This document shows positions 1-11,800 of a DNA stretch of 64,000 nucleotides, piece after piece. Every line of letters starts with the position of its first letter. Position 1 is the first letter of the stretch. Position numbers and translations under genes: made by a program. Source of the DNA: Bradysia coprophila (taxonomy: Eukaryota > Arthropoda > Insecta > Diptera > Sciaridae); contig NW_023504014.1 of assembly GCF_014529535.1 (NCBI RefSeq), positions 992,001 through 1,056,000 of the forward strand, read 5' to 3'. The notes beneath the pieces were generated by a model, which searched no databases, was not told the origin of the DNA, and saw only the letters and a program-made list of their open reading frames with translations.

Positions 1-1365
1 AATAGATGGTAACTGTTCAACAGCGGCATATTGTGAGTTTTTGGTAGTTTGTAGTTTGTATTCAAAATCTCTCACTTTAGGTGACAAGTAACAGTCTGAT
101 TCAATGAGTATAGTATAAGATGGTCAATACTTAATCATACATAATTTTGTCTACATTTTGTTATTACTTACTTTTACTTTTACTATGTAAAAAAACAATT
201 GCTGAAACGTCCGATTTACGGTATGACGTTTTGGTGAAGTGGAAGTGTCAATTTATTAGCTAGTGTTACAGTGTCATACCTACTAAATCTGATACTTCGT
301 TCCATTAAAATAATCGTCTAGTGTTTAACGCAAAATCTTGTACTTCATTTGTTTTAACATTCACTTTACTATATATACGAACTTAAGAGGAACATTAGCG
401 TTTATTTTTATCGGTGCTCTCGATAACAGGTGATTATTTAGTTAGTTGCATGTAATGATTTACTGCAAAACGTTCTTTCAAATCGAACCAGAAAACTTAT
501 TAAAATCTGTACCCACTCTTTCCCACAACTTCCATAATATGAATCAGCTGCACCTTCATAACATATGTTCGGATGCTTTTGTTTTCGTTGTCACAGTAGA
601 CAAATTTTTTGTCATCAAACATCAACAAAAGCTACTGGAAATGCATATAACTTGTACTATTGTTGTACTACCCTGCCGTTGTTTTGATGTTTAACAGCTT
701 GCAAATGTTTAATGTGTTCCCGAAATCACAGTTTAGAGTGAATCAGCGGGCTTAAATGTATACAAATACTGTACGATAGCAACACGATTCTTGAAAATTG
801 TATCATTTGATGCTTAGCAAAGCAAAGTGATTGTGTATTAGTTAACCGAAGTTTTTATAAGTGCTTCATGACATGGAATTTTAATTGCGTCTGTACATAG
901 CACATTCATACATGAGTCAGATGAATCGATGAATATTCGTCCGTACAAGTATCGCTGAGAATTCTTTTTCGAAAACAAGGTTTCTAGCGCGCTACGCTGC
1001 ATTGTAATTCACAACAAAATGTAATCAAATGGCATGTTCGAATGTACTCAGCTTCATTAATTATATCGTGTCGTACCCAACCATTTTCTTTTAATCATAA
1101 ATTAGATGCTAAGTTCACGAAAAGAAATGATTACATTCATTATTGGTGACCGGTCTTTAATTAGTCAAATCGTACTGTACATAATTGGTACTCTCTCTGA
1201 AATTTATCCATCTGTCCATCTATAAAATACGAGAATGGTTAGTCCGCTCGGTGTATATTGTGGACTGCATTTTGGATTCAATTTTCTGATTTTTTTTTTC
1301 ACACACAAAAATGGAAGCAAAGGATATGATCTACCATGGTGTGTATACATTCCATAGCATTTAAA
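1..1365. other. Non-coding, no gene recognised
   Basis: No ORF here looks like a conserved protein, and the longest (446-694) has no recognisable motif. Part of the stretch (about 260-430) resembles sequence at about 8310-8425 and 24380-24535: each copy has a TACTTCATT-like core and ends in GATAACAGGTGA, GATAACAGATGA or GTAACAGATGA. I infer a short dispersed repeat. Confidence 0.4.
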
Positions 1366-2498
1366 TCAGTCAAAAACACTCAAAAGAGTAAAAGTGACGC
1401 AAGTCCCTGTGCATACTTCCAAAACAACTGATATCGCTGGAGGTGACGCATTCTGCGCTTGTACGCAAAAACTGTAACAGGAAAAATTTGACCAAAGAAA
1501 TTCTAGAAACAAAATTTTACCAAAAAAATTTTGCGTCACAAAGTGGCAGATAGTTCGGACGTATTAGGACATATTCTTGCCTATTTTAAAAAATTTCTTA
1601 AAAGTACTTTCCTCAACATCTGCCACTTGTGACGCAAAATTTTTTTGGTAAAATTTTGTTTCTAGAATTTCTTTGGTCAAATCTTTGCTGTTACAGTTTT
1701 TGCGTAGAAGCGCAGAGTGCGTCACCTCCAGCGATATCAGTTGTTTTGGAAGTATGCACAGGGACTTGCGTCACTTTTACTCTTTTGAGTGTTTTTGACT
1801 GATATCAGTTCTTCTGGAAGAATTAGTTAAAATTTGAAAGATTTGAAAAATTGAAAAAAATTGAAAAAATTAAAAAAAAATAAAAAATTTGAAAAATTTA
1901 AAAAAAATTGAAAAATTTAAAAAAAATAAAAAATTTTGAAAAATTTAAAAAAATTTGGAAAATTTTAAAAATTTTGAAAAATTTTGAAAAATTTATAAAA
2001 TTTTGACAAATTTTGAAAAATTTAAAAATTTAAAAAATACTAAATTTAGGAAAAAAATTGAGGCGAGCAGAGCTTACCAAAAGCGAACAATTTTGTTCTA
2101 CCATACCCATACACACACACACACACACTTAAAGGTGTTCTTATATTGGGCCTATATGGGAACTTCGAGGAGCCCTAGCTCCGAAACGAGGCCGGTTCCC
2201 CCCAAATTTTTTTTTCTGGAATGTCTTAGAATGACGACTAGAACCTACTCCCAAAATTTCAACAAAATCTAAAGAAGACTTTAGAAGATAGGAAACACGG
2301 ACGTGTGATAGCTCGTTGAACTCGTACGGACGCCTAGTTTTTTAATGGTAATTTGGAGTCATTTGTCTTCGAATTGTAGAACTTCAATATTTGCTGTATA
2401 TATGGTTCTATGCAGTCTACGACAATTTTTTTTTTAATTTTTTCTAGTAACAGGACTTGCGTCACGGGCGCTATGCTAACGCGCGCCCATGATGACTG
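1366..2498. mobile_element. Partial foldback element with long inverted arms
   Basis: Two arms of about 185 bp (about 1366-1552 and 1618-1802) are near-perfect reverse complements around a spacer of about 65 bp. The inner arm ends carry TCTGCCAC and GACGCAAAA next to the spacer. After the right arm comes a degenerate (GAAAAATTT)n tract (about 1830-2030), a short CA run, and an outer segment with GTGATAGCTCGTT (2305-2317) that ends in CCCATGATG near 2498. The same order (arm, spacer, arm, tandem tract, outer segment) is seen around 52558-58193, so this is a diverged member of that family. The matching left tandem tract and outer segment are missing, so this copy is asymmetric. Confidence 0.7.
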
Positions 2499-5400
2499 GA
2501 ATCAACCAGATTGAATTCCCCCTACCCAGCATTTATATTTCAGAACTGGTATGCTGGTTCACACATGAAATCATTAATGATTTTAATCTGGTTTACAGAT
2601 TCCATGTTAATAAAGTCCGTTTCCGATTTTATGGTATGCAAAAAGTGTCATGTAATGTAATATGGTAACAAGTTTCTTGCATTTGTTAACATTTAGCTAT
2701 CACACCGGTTGTTCGGATGAAGCATAAAAAAGCAACAACAAATTCGTAGCCAATGCGTTTGATGAACTTTGATTGGAAATTGTGGTCGAATGAAAGTAGC
2801 AAAACCTTAAAAGGCTTAACCATGTACTGGTCCTGAAACAGTGTGCGCAATATTTTTTGTGATTTAGGAACATTAATAGTCTCGACGTCGTGTGGTTCGA
2901 GCAATATATTTCGCCCATATAAAAGAACATTTCGGTAACGAATAGATTCTCTGCCGCACCTGAATCGAAACGAATGTTTTACCTTAATCACAGCTCGCAT
3001 TCACGTAGGATTTGTGCTGAATTTTACTGAAATAATCTTGTTTTAAGCATTACAACAAATTACACATCATTTTTCAAGCCAATTTTGTATTATACTTTAC
3101 ACCTCCTTTCCATTACGATTTAATCTCTGAACGGTTCGGTCGGTTCGGTGTAAGTGTACGACTTTTTAAAAACGAAATCTTTTCAAATAATTAGCAAAAA
3201 TTGTTTCGTGACTCTTTCCATTCCATCAAAGTAAAATCACCAGACAATAACACCGAACTGAACACGGATCATTAGACTGAAATATCATTTTAATAAGAAT
3301 TAAGAATATGAAAAATTGGCCGAACATTAACTTCTATGTTAAAGGTGATACTGATTCGCTTGTGATCATATTAGTCACACATGATTAGAGAATGATCCGT
3401 GGCGAACAAATAAAATAAGATTTAAAAGAAAGAAAACTGAAACGATGATTGTAATGATTTAAGTCCATTGAATCAATTTAATTTAAATTTGAGATGAAAG
3501 AAGACGATGATGATGATGATGATGGTTAAATGGGAAGAACCTGTTTGTATTGTCGTTTAATGGACCGGACTTTATTATTAATATTCGGAGTTATGCGATT
3601 GTTGATTGAAATGGGTGACAAGTGAGCAAAATGTGGAAAGAATGTGGGCATGACAATTTAGTTATAGATTATGCATGCAAATATTTAATCAAATTCAATG
3701 AATGCCTTCCATTTATGTATTGATTGTCAACGATTTTTTGGGAAGATAAAACATTTAATTGGAAAATTGACATTAAAATGATCTTTATAATATAAGAAGA
3801 ATTAATGTAGCAGTTAGTTCGTGTGAGAGACAATCTGAAAGCTTTGTTTTACAAGAATCTATTTTAGCCTTTTAGAGACAACCAGCATGATATAACAGGG
3901 CCTAGTTTTATGGAATTCATACTTAAAAAATCCATAAAATTTCCATTATTTCTTTAAAAAAATCCATAAAATAAATTCACGAATCTAGTACTTCTATTGT
4001 GTAAAGTATTTTCAGGCACTCGATACAAAATCTTCTACTTCGATGATTTAAAGATTCTGCTTAAAAAGTGAACCCCAATCAGAGATAATCCTAATTGATA
4101 TCAGTGTTTTCGCCAATGGATAATTATTGATCATTGGTTAGTCATTTTTCAATGTCAACAGCGAAGAAGAGGTCAAGGAGTGAGCAGATTCAACTCTAGC
4201 ACCGAGTAGTGATGGGTCAGTTGGGTAATAAAACATAATGTGCTTGATTCAATAGGCCACCGCGATAATCCAATTAAAATCCTTCAGCTAAGCAATCCAA
4301 TGAACTTTACTCAAAGTTATATCATGAAAATCTTATGTAAACTTTGGGATCTTAAAGTTAACTAAAAGGTGCAAAGGATTGAAAAATAAAATTCTGCGAT
4401 TAAGGGACAACCATAAAGTATGTACGTCCACCTTGAGGATAGGAAGACCGGTTCGAATAAACTGAGTCACTTACGCAAATAGGAAAATAAATTTCGCGAA
4501 GTAGCACAAATTTACCTCACCATTCCTGGTTTGCCGAAAGTGGCGATAAAATGAGGCTCGCAAATTTTAACTCGTCTTGTCGAGTATTTTAATGAATCTA
4601 AGAAGCCGATTTTATGAATGAATCAAAGTACCCGTGAAAATTATAATGAAAAATCATTCTACCAGTTGTATTGTATTAGAATCGACGTAAATTGAAATCT
4701 CTCAAATAAAATCATTTTCCTTTTATAAATTCCCGTTTTCTTTATTCTTCCTGATCCAAAAAAAATCGAAACATGGCGACCGTGACAGGACCGGTTCAGT
4801 TGGATTACGGAAAAGGAGATTGTTCAAATCTAAACAATTGGTCATTCTGTTAAGAAGGTTGGGTCCATTGCGAAGTTGATACAAACAGACGAGAGTTTGG
4901 TTAACAATTGAAGAGCTCCTGAACCGAGAGAAAGAGAATGGTCAACTGGTAAAGAATCTGTTCATCCCTTGAAATATCAATGGTTAATCGGGATTCAAGA
5001 AATCTGGCATTGACAGTTACTGAAAGAAGTCCATGGATAATCGGGGAATTGCATCCGGCATCGGCGACAATTGAAAGAACATGATGGGAGGAGAAACAAT
5101 AACCGCGGAATTGATGTGTGGTTCCTCTCTTCGTTCGAAACCACAGTTGGGAGTGTTCTGTATTCCACGAGTGCTTCCATACTGTTCAAAAATTAAATGA
5201 GTCAAGTTCTATTGTAATGAAATTGGTCAAAGTGAGCCAAGAACGCATTCACTTGAAATGGGCTAAATCCTGACATTTTGCTAAACCCCAAATGTCAGCC
5301 CTTCCAAGTGAATGCGTTGTATAAATACGAGGTGCTTGTATGAATGAAATTTAGAATAAACATGAACGTTGAAAGAGCAACACGCCCGAAATAAGTGTTG

Positions 5401-6925
5401 CATTCTCAGTAGAAGGAATTTATTTTTCTGGCACTGTGATGTGCGGGGAGAATATCGCTTCCAGTGGCTACAATTCTGTTAGTGTAGCTGAACGACCGAC
5501 TTCAAAAATTTCACACGTCTAATCTTTGACGAACAATTTTGCAAAAACAAATATTTAAAGGAAGAAAAAAATCGAAATTCGACAAGTTTTATGATTGGGG
5601 AGTTGTTGTGGTTCCTAATTTTCTCTCCTTGTAGTGGCTTTCAGTTAAAACCATATTTTGTGTGGGGTAGCTGTTCGTCATTTGGATTTCTTTGGCTACC
5701 CTAGTTAATGTAAAGAAGAGATGTTACAAGATGGGTGGGCATTTGGAGAACATTTCTTGTTTCATGGATTTTAAATTCCAATTTTAATATTTTCAAATTT
5801 TGGTGGTAAAATTCGAAGAGGCACAGAGTTCAGATATGTTAGTATAAGTATTCAAACTAGCATATCACATTACTATTACATTTCAAAAAAACTTTCTGTT
5901 TGCTTCTCTGCAGTACTTGCAGTACTTTGGCTTTCATCTCTGTTGTCTCTGCCTTCCACAGAACCATTTTTAACAAAATCATTAGATAACAAAGGCTTTT
6001 TAAACAACGTTACATAGTCTATTGGCCGATTTTTCATTTTTATTTTACGCGTCTAGAGCTATAGCTACAAATAAGTTAATTATTTTTTACGCTTCAGCTG
6101 ACACCGGAATATCCGAGTTTTTTTTACCTAATTTGTACTCATTTTTATTTCCTCTCGTTTGGCGCATTCAATGTTATGTAGCTGTGTGTATCAAATCGAA
6201 GCGAACACATTAACTTTGGTCTGAAAAATGAGAATTCATTTTTTTTGTTCATCATAAACATTTAAAATGTTAGTATTCCAGTCTCAATTAATAAAGGTTT
6301 AATTGTTGACTGTGTAAATATATGAATATGAACGAAAGATACAAACAGACAGAGACGGGGCACTAGCGATGAAATTATGCATTTTTGACGGCCTTATAAA
6401 TTTTTATAACAATTTTTCCTCGACATTCTTTATTCAATGATTTGCTTGTAATACGTTTTTAAAGAGAGTCTCGTATTGTTTCGAAGTAATATTAGATTGA
6501 GATAAAACAAAACAAAAAAACTCACAGAAGAAAAAGTGGAAAGAACAGAAGAGGAAAAAATTTAATTTCAAAAATGTTTCCACTTGTCATAATACGATTC
6601 CAAGTTTCTTTATTGTCGGATATAATTAAGTTATATAATTATTATTTAGACTAGACCTCATTAATCTTTCATGCAATATTGTAGTAGTTGTTAATCACCA
6701 GCGAACACATGTTGTTTGGGACGAGGCGATCGACGGTTCTCGGTCGGCTCGCAGGCCATATAAAAATGAACAAAAAAAAAATTACATTTTTTCCACTTAC
6801 TTTAAATATAGATCGTTGTCCTATGTCGTGATTCGTTTAAAAGATTGACAGTCGCGTATTTTACGCGATTTAATTTGACTTTATGATTGGCTGTCTAAAT
6901 GTCGCACGATGTGTAAAAATAGTTA
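2499..6925. other. Long non-coding stretch upstream of Syndapin
   Basis: No exon with a recognisable protein was found. The stretch holds a single CAGGGCCTA MITE-like end at about 3896, a hairpin at 5242-5318, and short GAT and poly-A/T runs. Short ORFs at 2686-3000 (minus) and 4995-5205 (minus) show no domain or conserved motif. An upstream non-coding exon of Syndapin could lie here but cannot be placed. Confidence 0.35.
5242..5318. repeat. 77-bp hairpin
   Basis: The left arm begins AACGCATTCACTTG and the right arm ends CAAGTGAATGCGTT. The stem continues inward through GGGCT and TGACATTT, with a bulge on one side. The structure is visible directly. It could be a tiny foldback MITE or an RNA hairpin, and nothing in the sequence decides between them. 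Confidence 0.6.
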
Positions 6926-7040
6926 ACCGAGGGATGAAATAGGTAAATTCCACCTTGAGCGAATTACGGCTCTCGCTTCGCTCTGACCGCAAGCGGCAAG
7001 CCTTTACTCTTAGTGGAATTTCCTATTTTCTCCCCGAGGT
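6926..7040. repeat. Short foldback repeat
   Basis: The arm GATGAAATAGGTAAATTCCA near 6932 is reverse-complementary to TGGAATTTCCTATTTTCTCC near 7013. The centre is GC-richer and includes CTCGCTTCGCTCTG. Likely a short palindromic MITE. Confidence 0.5.
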
Positions 7041-7054
7041 GAACACAACGTTTT

Positions 7055-7554
7055 TCATGCTAGCGATGCGAAAATCCTTATTGTGTCCACTATGAAGCAG
7101 GGCCTACTTTTTGGAAACTAATTTCTTGAATTTCTCGAAATTTCTCGAATTTTCTTGAATTTCTTAAAATTTCTCGAATTCGAGAAATTCGAGAAATTAG
7201 TTTCTTGAAATTTCTTGAATTTCTCGAAGTTTCTCGAATTTCTTGAATTTTCTGGAATTTCTTGAAATTTCTCTAATTCGAGAAAATCAAGAAACTTTGA
7301 GAAATTCAAGAAATATTTCTCGAAGTTTCTTGAATTTCTTGAAGTTTCTTGATTTTCTCGATTTTCTCTAAAAGTTTCTAAAAAGTAGGCCCTGCATGAA
7401 GCCTTGATGAAAATGGCGTTTTGTTGTCATTCTGAGAGGCGCCATTTTAGGGTAGAAAATGATTCCTAAAATGGCGACCAGAATGACAACAAAACGTCAT
7501 TTTCATCAACGCTTCATAGTGGACAAAATAAGAATTTTCGCATGGATAGCATGA
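7055..7554. mobile_element. Palindromic MITE interrupted by a second MITE
   Basis: The outer arms begin TCATGCTAGCGATGCG and end in the complementary CGCATGGATAGCATGA. Further in, the arms share CCACTATGAAG and the segment from AAAATGGCG to TGTTGTCATTCT. The left arm is split at ATGAAG by the element at 7098-7394, and the uninterrupted right arm shows the original sequence at that point. Confidence 0.65.
7098..7394. mobile_element. hAT-like MITE, CAGGGCCTA ends
   Basis: Terminal inverted repeats are CAGGGCCTACTTTTTGGAAA at the left and a matching TTTCTAAAAAGTAGGCCCTG at the right. The interior consists almost entirely of degenerate TTTCTCGAA/TTTCTTGAA units in both orientations. It sits inside the left arm of the palindromic MITE at 7055-7554, with an imperfect flanking duplication (ATGAAG). 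The open frame on the minus strand at 7118-7309 is a by-product of the repeat. Confidence 0.7.
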
Positions 7555-7802
7555 GTAGAGTATCCACTCCTACTCCTATAATTAGCAGCATTGAACAGTG
7601 ATATTTGTTGGTGTTGAAAGTTGGCTACTGCTTGCCGACTGATTGTAGCCCAAAACGGCGAGTATTTTCTTCTAATTTCTTAACATTTCATGCCAGAACA
7701 GCTTCTATAATTTCGTTAGGTTTCACAAATTTTAATGTCGTGAAGTTTTGGAAGATTTCGGTAAATCAGTCATAATTTGAATAATTTCAGTAAGATGGCA
7801 AC

Positions 7803-8135
7803 CTACAGTCGGCGACTTTGAAATAAGTGACCCATTTCGACTAGGGTAAGGGGCAGGCCTACTTTTTGGAAACTAATTTCTTGAATTACTCAAAATTTCT
7901 CGAATTTTCTGGAATTTCTTAAAATTTCTCGAATTCGAGAAAATCAAGAAACTTTGAATAATTCAAGAAATATTTCTCGAAGTTTCTTGAATTTCTCGAA
8001 GTTTCTTGAATTTCTCAAAGTTTCTTGATTTTCTCGATTTTCTTTAAAAGTTTCTAAAAAGTAGACCCTGGTAAGGGGAGGAGTTTGCCGAATGTCCTCT
8101 AAAACAAAATGTTTCACTCATTTCAAAGTCGCCAA
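7803..8135. mobile_element. TACAGT-type MITE, interrupted
   Basis: The left end is TACAGTCGGCGACTTTGAAA, and an inverted match (TTTCAAAGTCGCC) lies near 8125. The same terminal sequence bounds the intact copy at 26697-26891. The element is split by the hAT-like MITE at 7854-8070. Confidence 0.6.
7854..8070. mobile_element. hAT-like MITE with exact 8-bp target duplication
   Basis: Ends are CAGGCCTACTTTTTGGAAAC at the left and TTTCTAAAAAGTAGACCCTG at the right, the same family as 7098-7394. It is flanked on both sides by GTAAGGGG (7846-7853 and 8071-8078), an exact 8-bp target-site duplication as expected for hAT-type transposition. The interior is degenerate TTTCTCGAA-like repeats. Confidence 0.8.
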
Positions 8136-8686
8136 AGAATTTTTCAAAAATGAAAACATTTTAGTGAATTTTAGCGAATTTCTCTGTTAACATTTTCACT
8201 AAGTTTAAAATTTCACAAAGTTTGTGTAAAATAGGCTCTGTTTCATGAACAACCATCAATATCACCAGCATAATCGCGTCTGCTACTTCTTTTGACTAAA
8301 GAATTTTGAACAGATGCAAAAATCAAATCTATTACTTCATTAGATTTAACATACACTTTTCTATATTATACCACATCATCCCGATATCTTCGTTTTTTGT
8401 AGTGTAGTTGTTGATAACAGATGACACATAAAAGATTATGTTACAAATTCACACTTCTATGTACAACATTAGTGCTTTATTCACTAATTATAAGATTCTA
8501 ACTACCAAAAAGTTCAGTTGAGAATTGTGACTAAGAAAGACAGAAAATTGTTCTGTTCAATAATGAGAAAGTCATGAAATACTTTGATTAAAACAATTTC
8601 TTGTGAACACATTTATCTTCACACGTTTTCTCTGCAATCAAAAATTGTATTAATCTAATGTGAATCGTTTCCATTTTTTTTTTGCA

Positions 8687-8809
8687 GACAAACTCTTTTA
8701 TAATTGAACCGAGAATACATCCGCTAGCCGCCTTAATCGTTTGTGATTAGGTGGTATTGATTCCATTCAAAATTAAGTGAAACAACGACAGTTACAATTG
8801 ATCACGAAA
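8687..8809 (+). promoter_or_regulatory. Syndapin 5' UTR with upstream acceptor site
   Basis: A strong polypyrimidine tract ending TTTTTTTTTGCAG closes at about 8688. It is followed by untranslated sequence leading to the Syndapin ATG at 8810. I infer that at least one non-coding 5' exon lies upstream, so the promoter is not within a short distance of the start codon. The ATG at 8777 is in frame, but the 8810 start is preferred because the conserved N-terminus MSHHSDD begins there. Confidence 0.55.
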
Positions 8810-11800
8810 ATGTCACATCACAGCGATGATCATCTTTTACAAGCGGGCAGCGATTCCTTTTGGGAACCGGGAAACTACAAAAGAACAACAAAACGAATAG
8901 AGGATGGCTATAGGTATGTATACACGAACTGCACATTACAATTTCCTTTCACATACAGGAAAAATGAAATTGATTTTATTTTCTGCTTTGACAGACTGTG
9001 TACAGAGCTGCAGACTCTTATTCAAGAACGAGCAGAAATCGAAAAGGGATATGCAAAGAATCTACGAGCCTGGTCGAAAAAATGGGGCGAGTTAATTGAA
9101 AAAGGTAAGCCACAACCATCCCTTCTAATGTGAAATGTAAATGAAAGACAAAACCAAACGATTTTAATTAGAAAAAAAAATAGTTTTGCAATTTCGTTGA
9201 AGTGATTCTCGACAGACAGTCTTTATTTAAAAAACAAGGCATCAGAACAGTCGGAGCGTTTGCTGCGACTTAGCCCCGTACAACCCGTAATCCTATTTCG
9301 TCCGCAACCATTATATGTCCGTAGCCCTAATAAGCCCGGAACCCTAATACGTCTACAACCCTCTAATGCGTCTGTTACCAAAATGCAAGTCAAGTTGGGC
9401 ATTGTCAAATTTACTGAAAGTGTTCATTTTTAAAATTGCGCATAGCGCAATTACGAAAGCCCGTACGAAGTACCTCTCAAATAAAACCAACAATTTACGA
9501 CATTATTTTAGAAACCCAAAATTTTTTGCCAACTTTCCATTGGGTATTCAATTACCTCTCAAATGAAACAAAAATTAGCAAAATCGGATGAGATTTACTC
9601 GATTTACGTGCAAAAAACACTTAGGGCCGAGTAGCGGCCTTAGTCCAAGGGCTGAAATTTGAAACTTTTTTCGCCATCATTCTATTCGGCATTCAATTAT
9701 CTCTCAAATGATACAAAATCTAGCAAAATCGGATGAGATTTACTCGATTTATGTGCAAAAAACACTTAGGGCCGAGTAACGACCTTTGAGCCCTCCCAAC
9801 AAGCCCACGTTGCATCTTACCCAAAAACAATGTTCAGCAACTTTGTTCTACTCGTCAATACCTTTCATTTGATATATCATAAGCAGCTATTGCGTGCGTA
9901 TTTCGGTAGATATCGTCGAAAGACTGAAAAACACCTATAGGGCCCTAGCTCTGGAAGGGCCCACCCTACTATGCCCATTTTCGAACTTGACCTTACTTTT
10001 GTCGATACCATTCGGGGAAAAAAAGAATTTTGAAAAAAGGTTGCGATTTACTCAAGCTAGAGGGGTCACGGACAGACGGACAGACGGACAGACGAACAGA
10101 CGGACGGACAGACGGACAGACGGACATTTTTTTTTATTGCGGATTCGTTATCTATGAACATATACAAATGCTTTGCCCTTACCGTCTGCTTCCAATTCAA
10201 CATGTTACAAACGGCATATTAATCTTATAAGCCCCCAGTACTTCGTACGGGGCTAAAAATCGATTCCATTAAAATACTGAATGTGCGCTGAACAGAACGA
10301 CAGAAGTTTTATGTTGAAACAGATGAGGGAAAATCAACGAAAGTTACATTTTTCTTCGCTCGCCTATCAATATTAATTACCCAATCCATTTCTATCTATA
10401 ATGTCTGTTAACCGAAATTGTAAGAAGACAGGAACAATTTACCAATCCCATTCATTAGTAGCACTCCTTGCAGCTAGTCCGTCTGTATCTCATTCTTTTA
10501 ATTGACTCAGTGACATGATTTATTTGTTGCGGGAACAATGTCTTTCAATGTCTCAAAATGTTTTCGTCAGAAAACTAATTCTTAGACAATTTCTATGAAA
10601 ATTTTGCTACCAAAACGATAATCTGCTGCTATGCAGTCAAGATGCATTCGGTTACTTTATAAATATCAAGAAGATTCAGAATTTTCTATTTTTAGAAGAC
10701 CTCGCTTTAAATCATAGAACAGCTAATGCTGGACGTTCGACTAAATTACAGCATAAATTGACCATATTCCACCTTTCTAATTAACCGAAAACGAATCCCT
10801 TTCGTGCTTTCTTACTTTATTATCCCATTCATCGATTACATACCTGTTGATGTAAAGGTCGAGGTGAACCTATTAAAAACCGAGAATACTTAGATCTATC
10901 AGATGGGCGGATCTGAACATGAACATGACTCTCTTTATTGCTAAGTTAGTAAATCATAAAAATTGCAGGGATTCCACGGAGAATTTAAAGAAAATAGTTG
11001 CTAGAAATAGTTGATTTTCTGTTCTAAAAGTAGGTAAAAAAGTGAGTTTTCGGGAAATTTGTAACCTGTTTTTACGCGAAGCCAAAGTTATATCGCAAAT
11101 AAGTTTCTAAAAATTAAAATTCGTCAAACTCAATTAGAACTTTGTTGCGTCATATCAGCACTTTTCGAATTATCATTTATTTATCGTATGGCTTCGTTAC
11201 AATCAATCAATTAAAAGAAACTTAGCAAAAAACATAGAACAACAAAAGGAGAAAAGTTCGTGAATCATTTTAGAGGTTTAAATCAAGATCTGTTAACCAT
11301 TGAACACCTCCTTCGTCCAAACAATGCAATCCTCTGATTTAACCGTCAAATTTCCTCAGTGGACATTCATTCACCAAGCTTTCCTTGGTAAGTCAAAACC
11401 TGGCAGACGTTGCGTTGGATCGGAAACTAGCTCGCTGTTCTGAACATTGACACGGTGCCAAATGTTCTTCCACTCTCTGTCTGGCTGGTATGGACGTTCG
11501 ATATCGTTAATTGTTTCCCAGGGTGGTTTTCGAGATTCGAGCCGACGAAACGGCAAGTTGCTTAGATCGGCATTTATTGGCAATTCGATCGCATTTTCCT
11601 GCTTCGTCCATTCTTTGATGTACGCCTTACGCCTTCTAACTGTAGGTGGCTCGATGTTCGCTAAGACGCTTAGCCATTCAATAGGTGTTGAAGACACTGT
11701 CCCAGTAACAATTCGTAGAGCTTCGTTCACTGCGACGTCGACTTTTGTTGCATGTGCACTTTCTGACCATACAGCTGCACAATATTCTGCCACAGAATAT

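Noticed and set aside
7118..7309. Minus-strand ORF rich in Asn, Phe and Lys
   Set aside because: Generated by the TTTCTCGAA repeat inside a MITE.
9223..10230. Short ORFs within CCCCGTAC copy 1
   Set aside because: They fall in repeat sequence and microsatellite (GGACAGAC), and equivalent frames are broken in the other copies.
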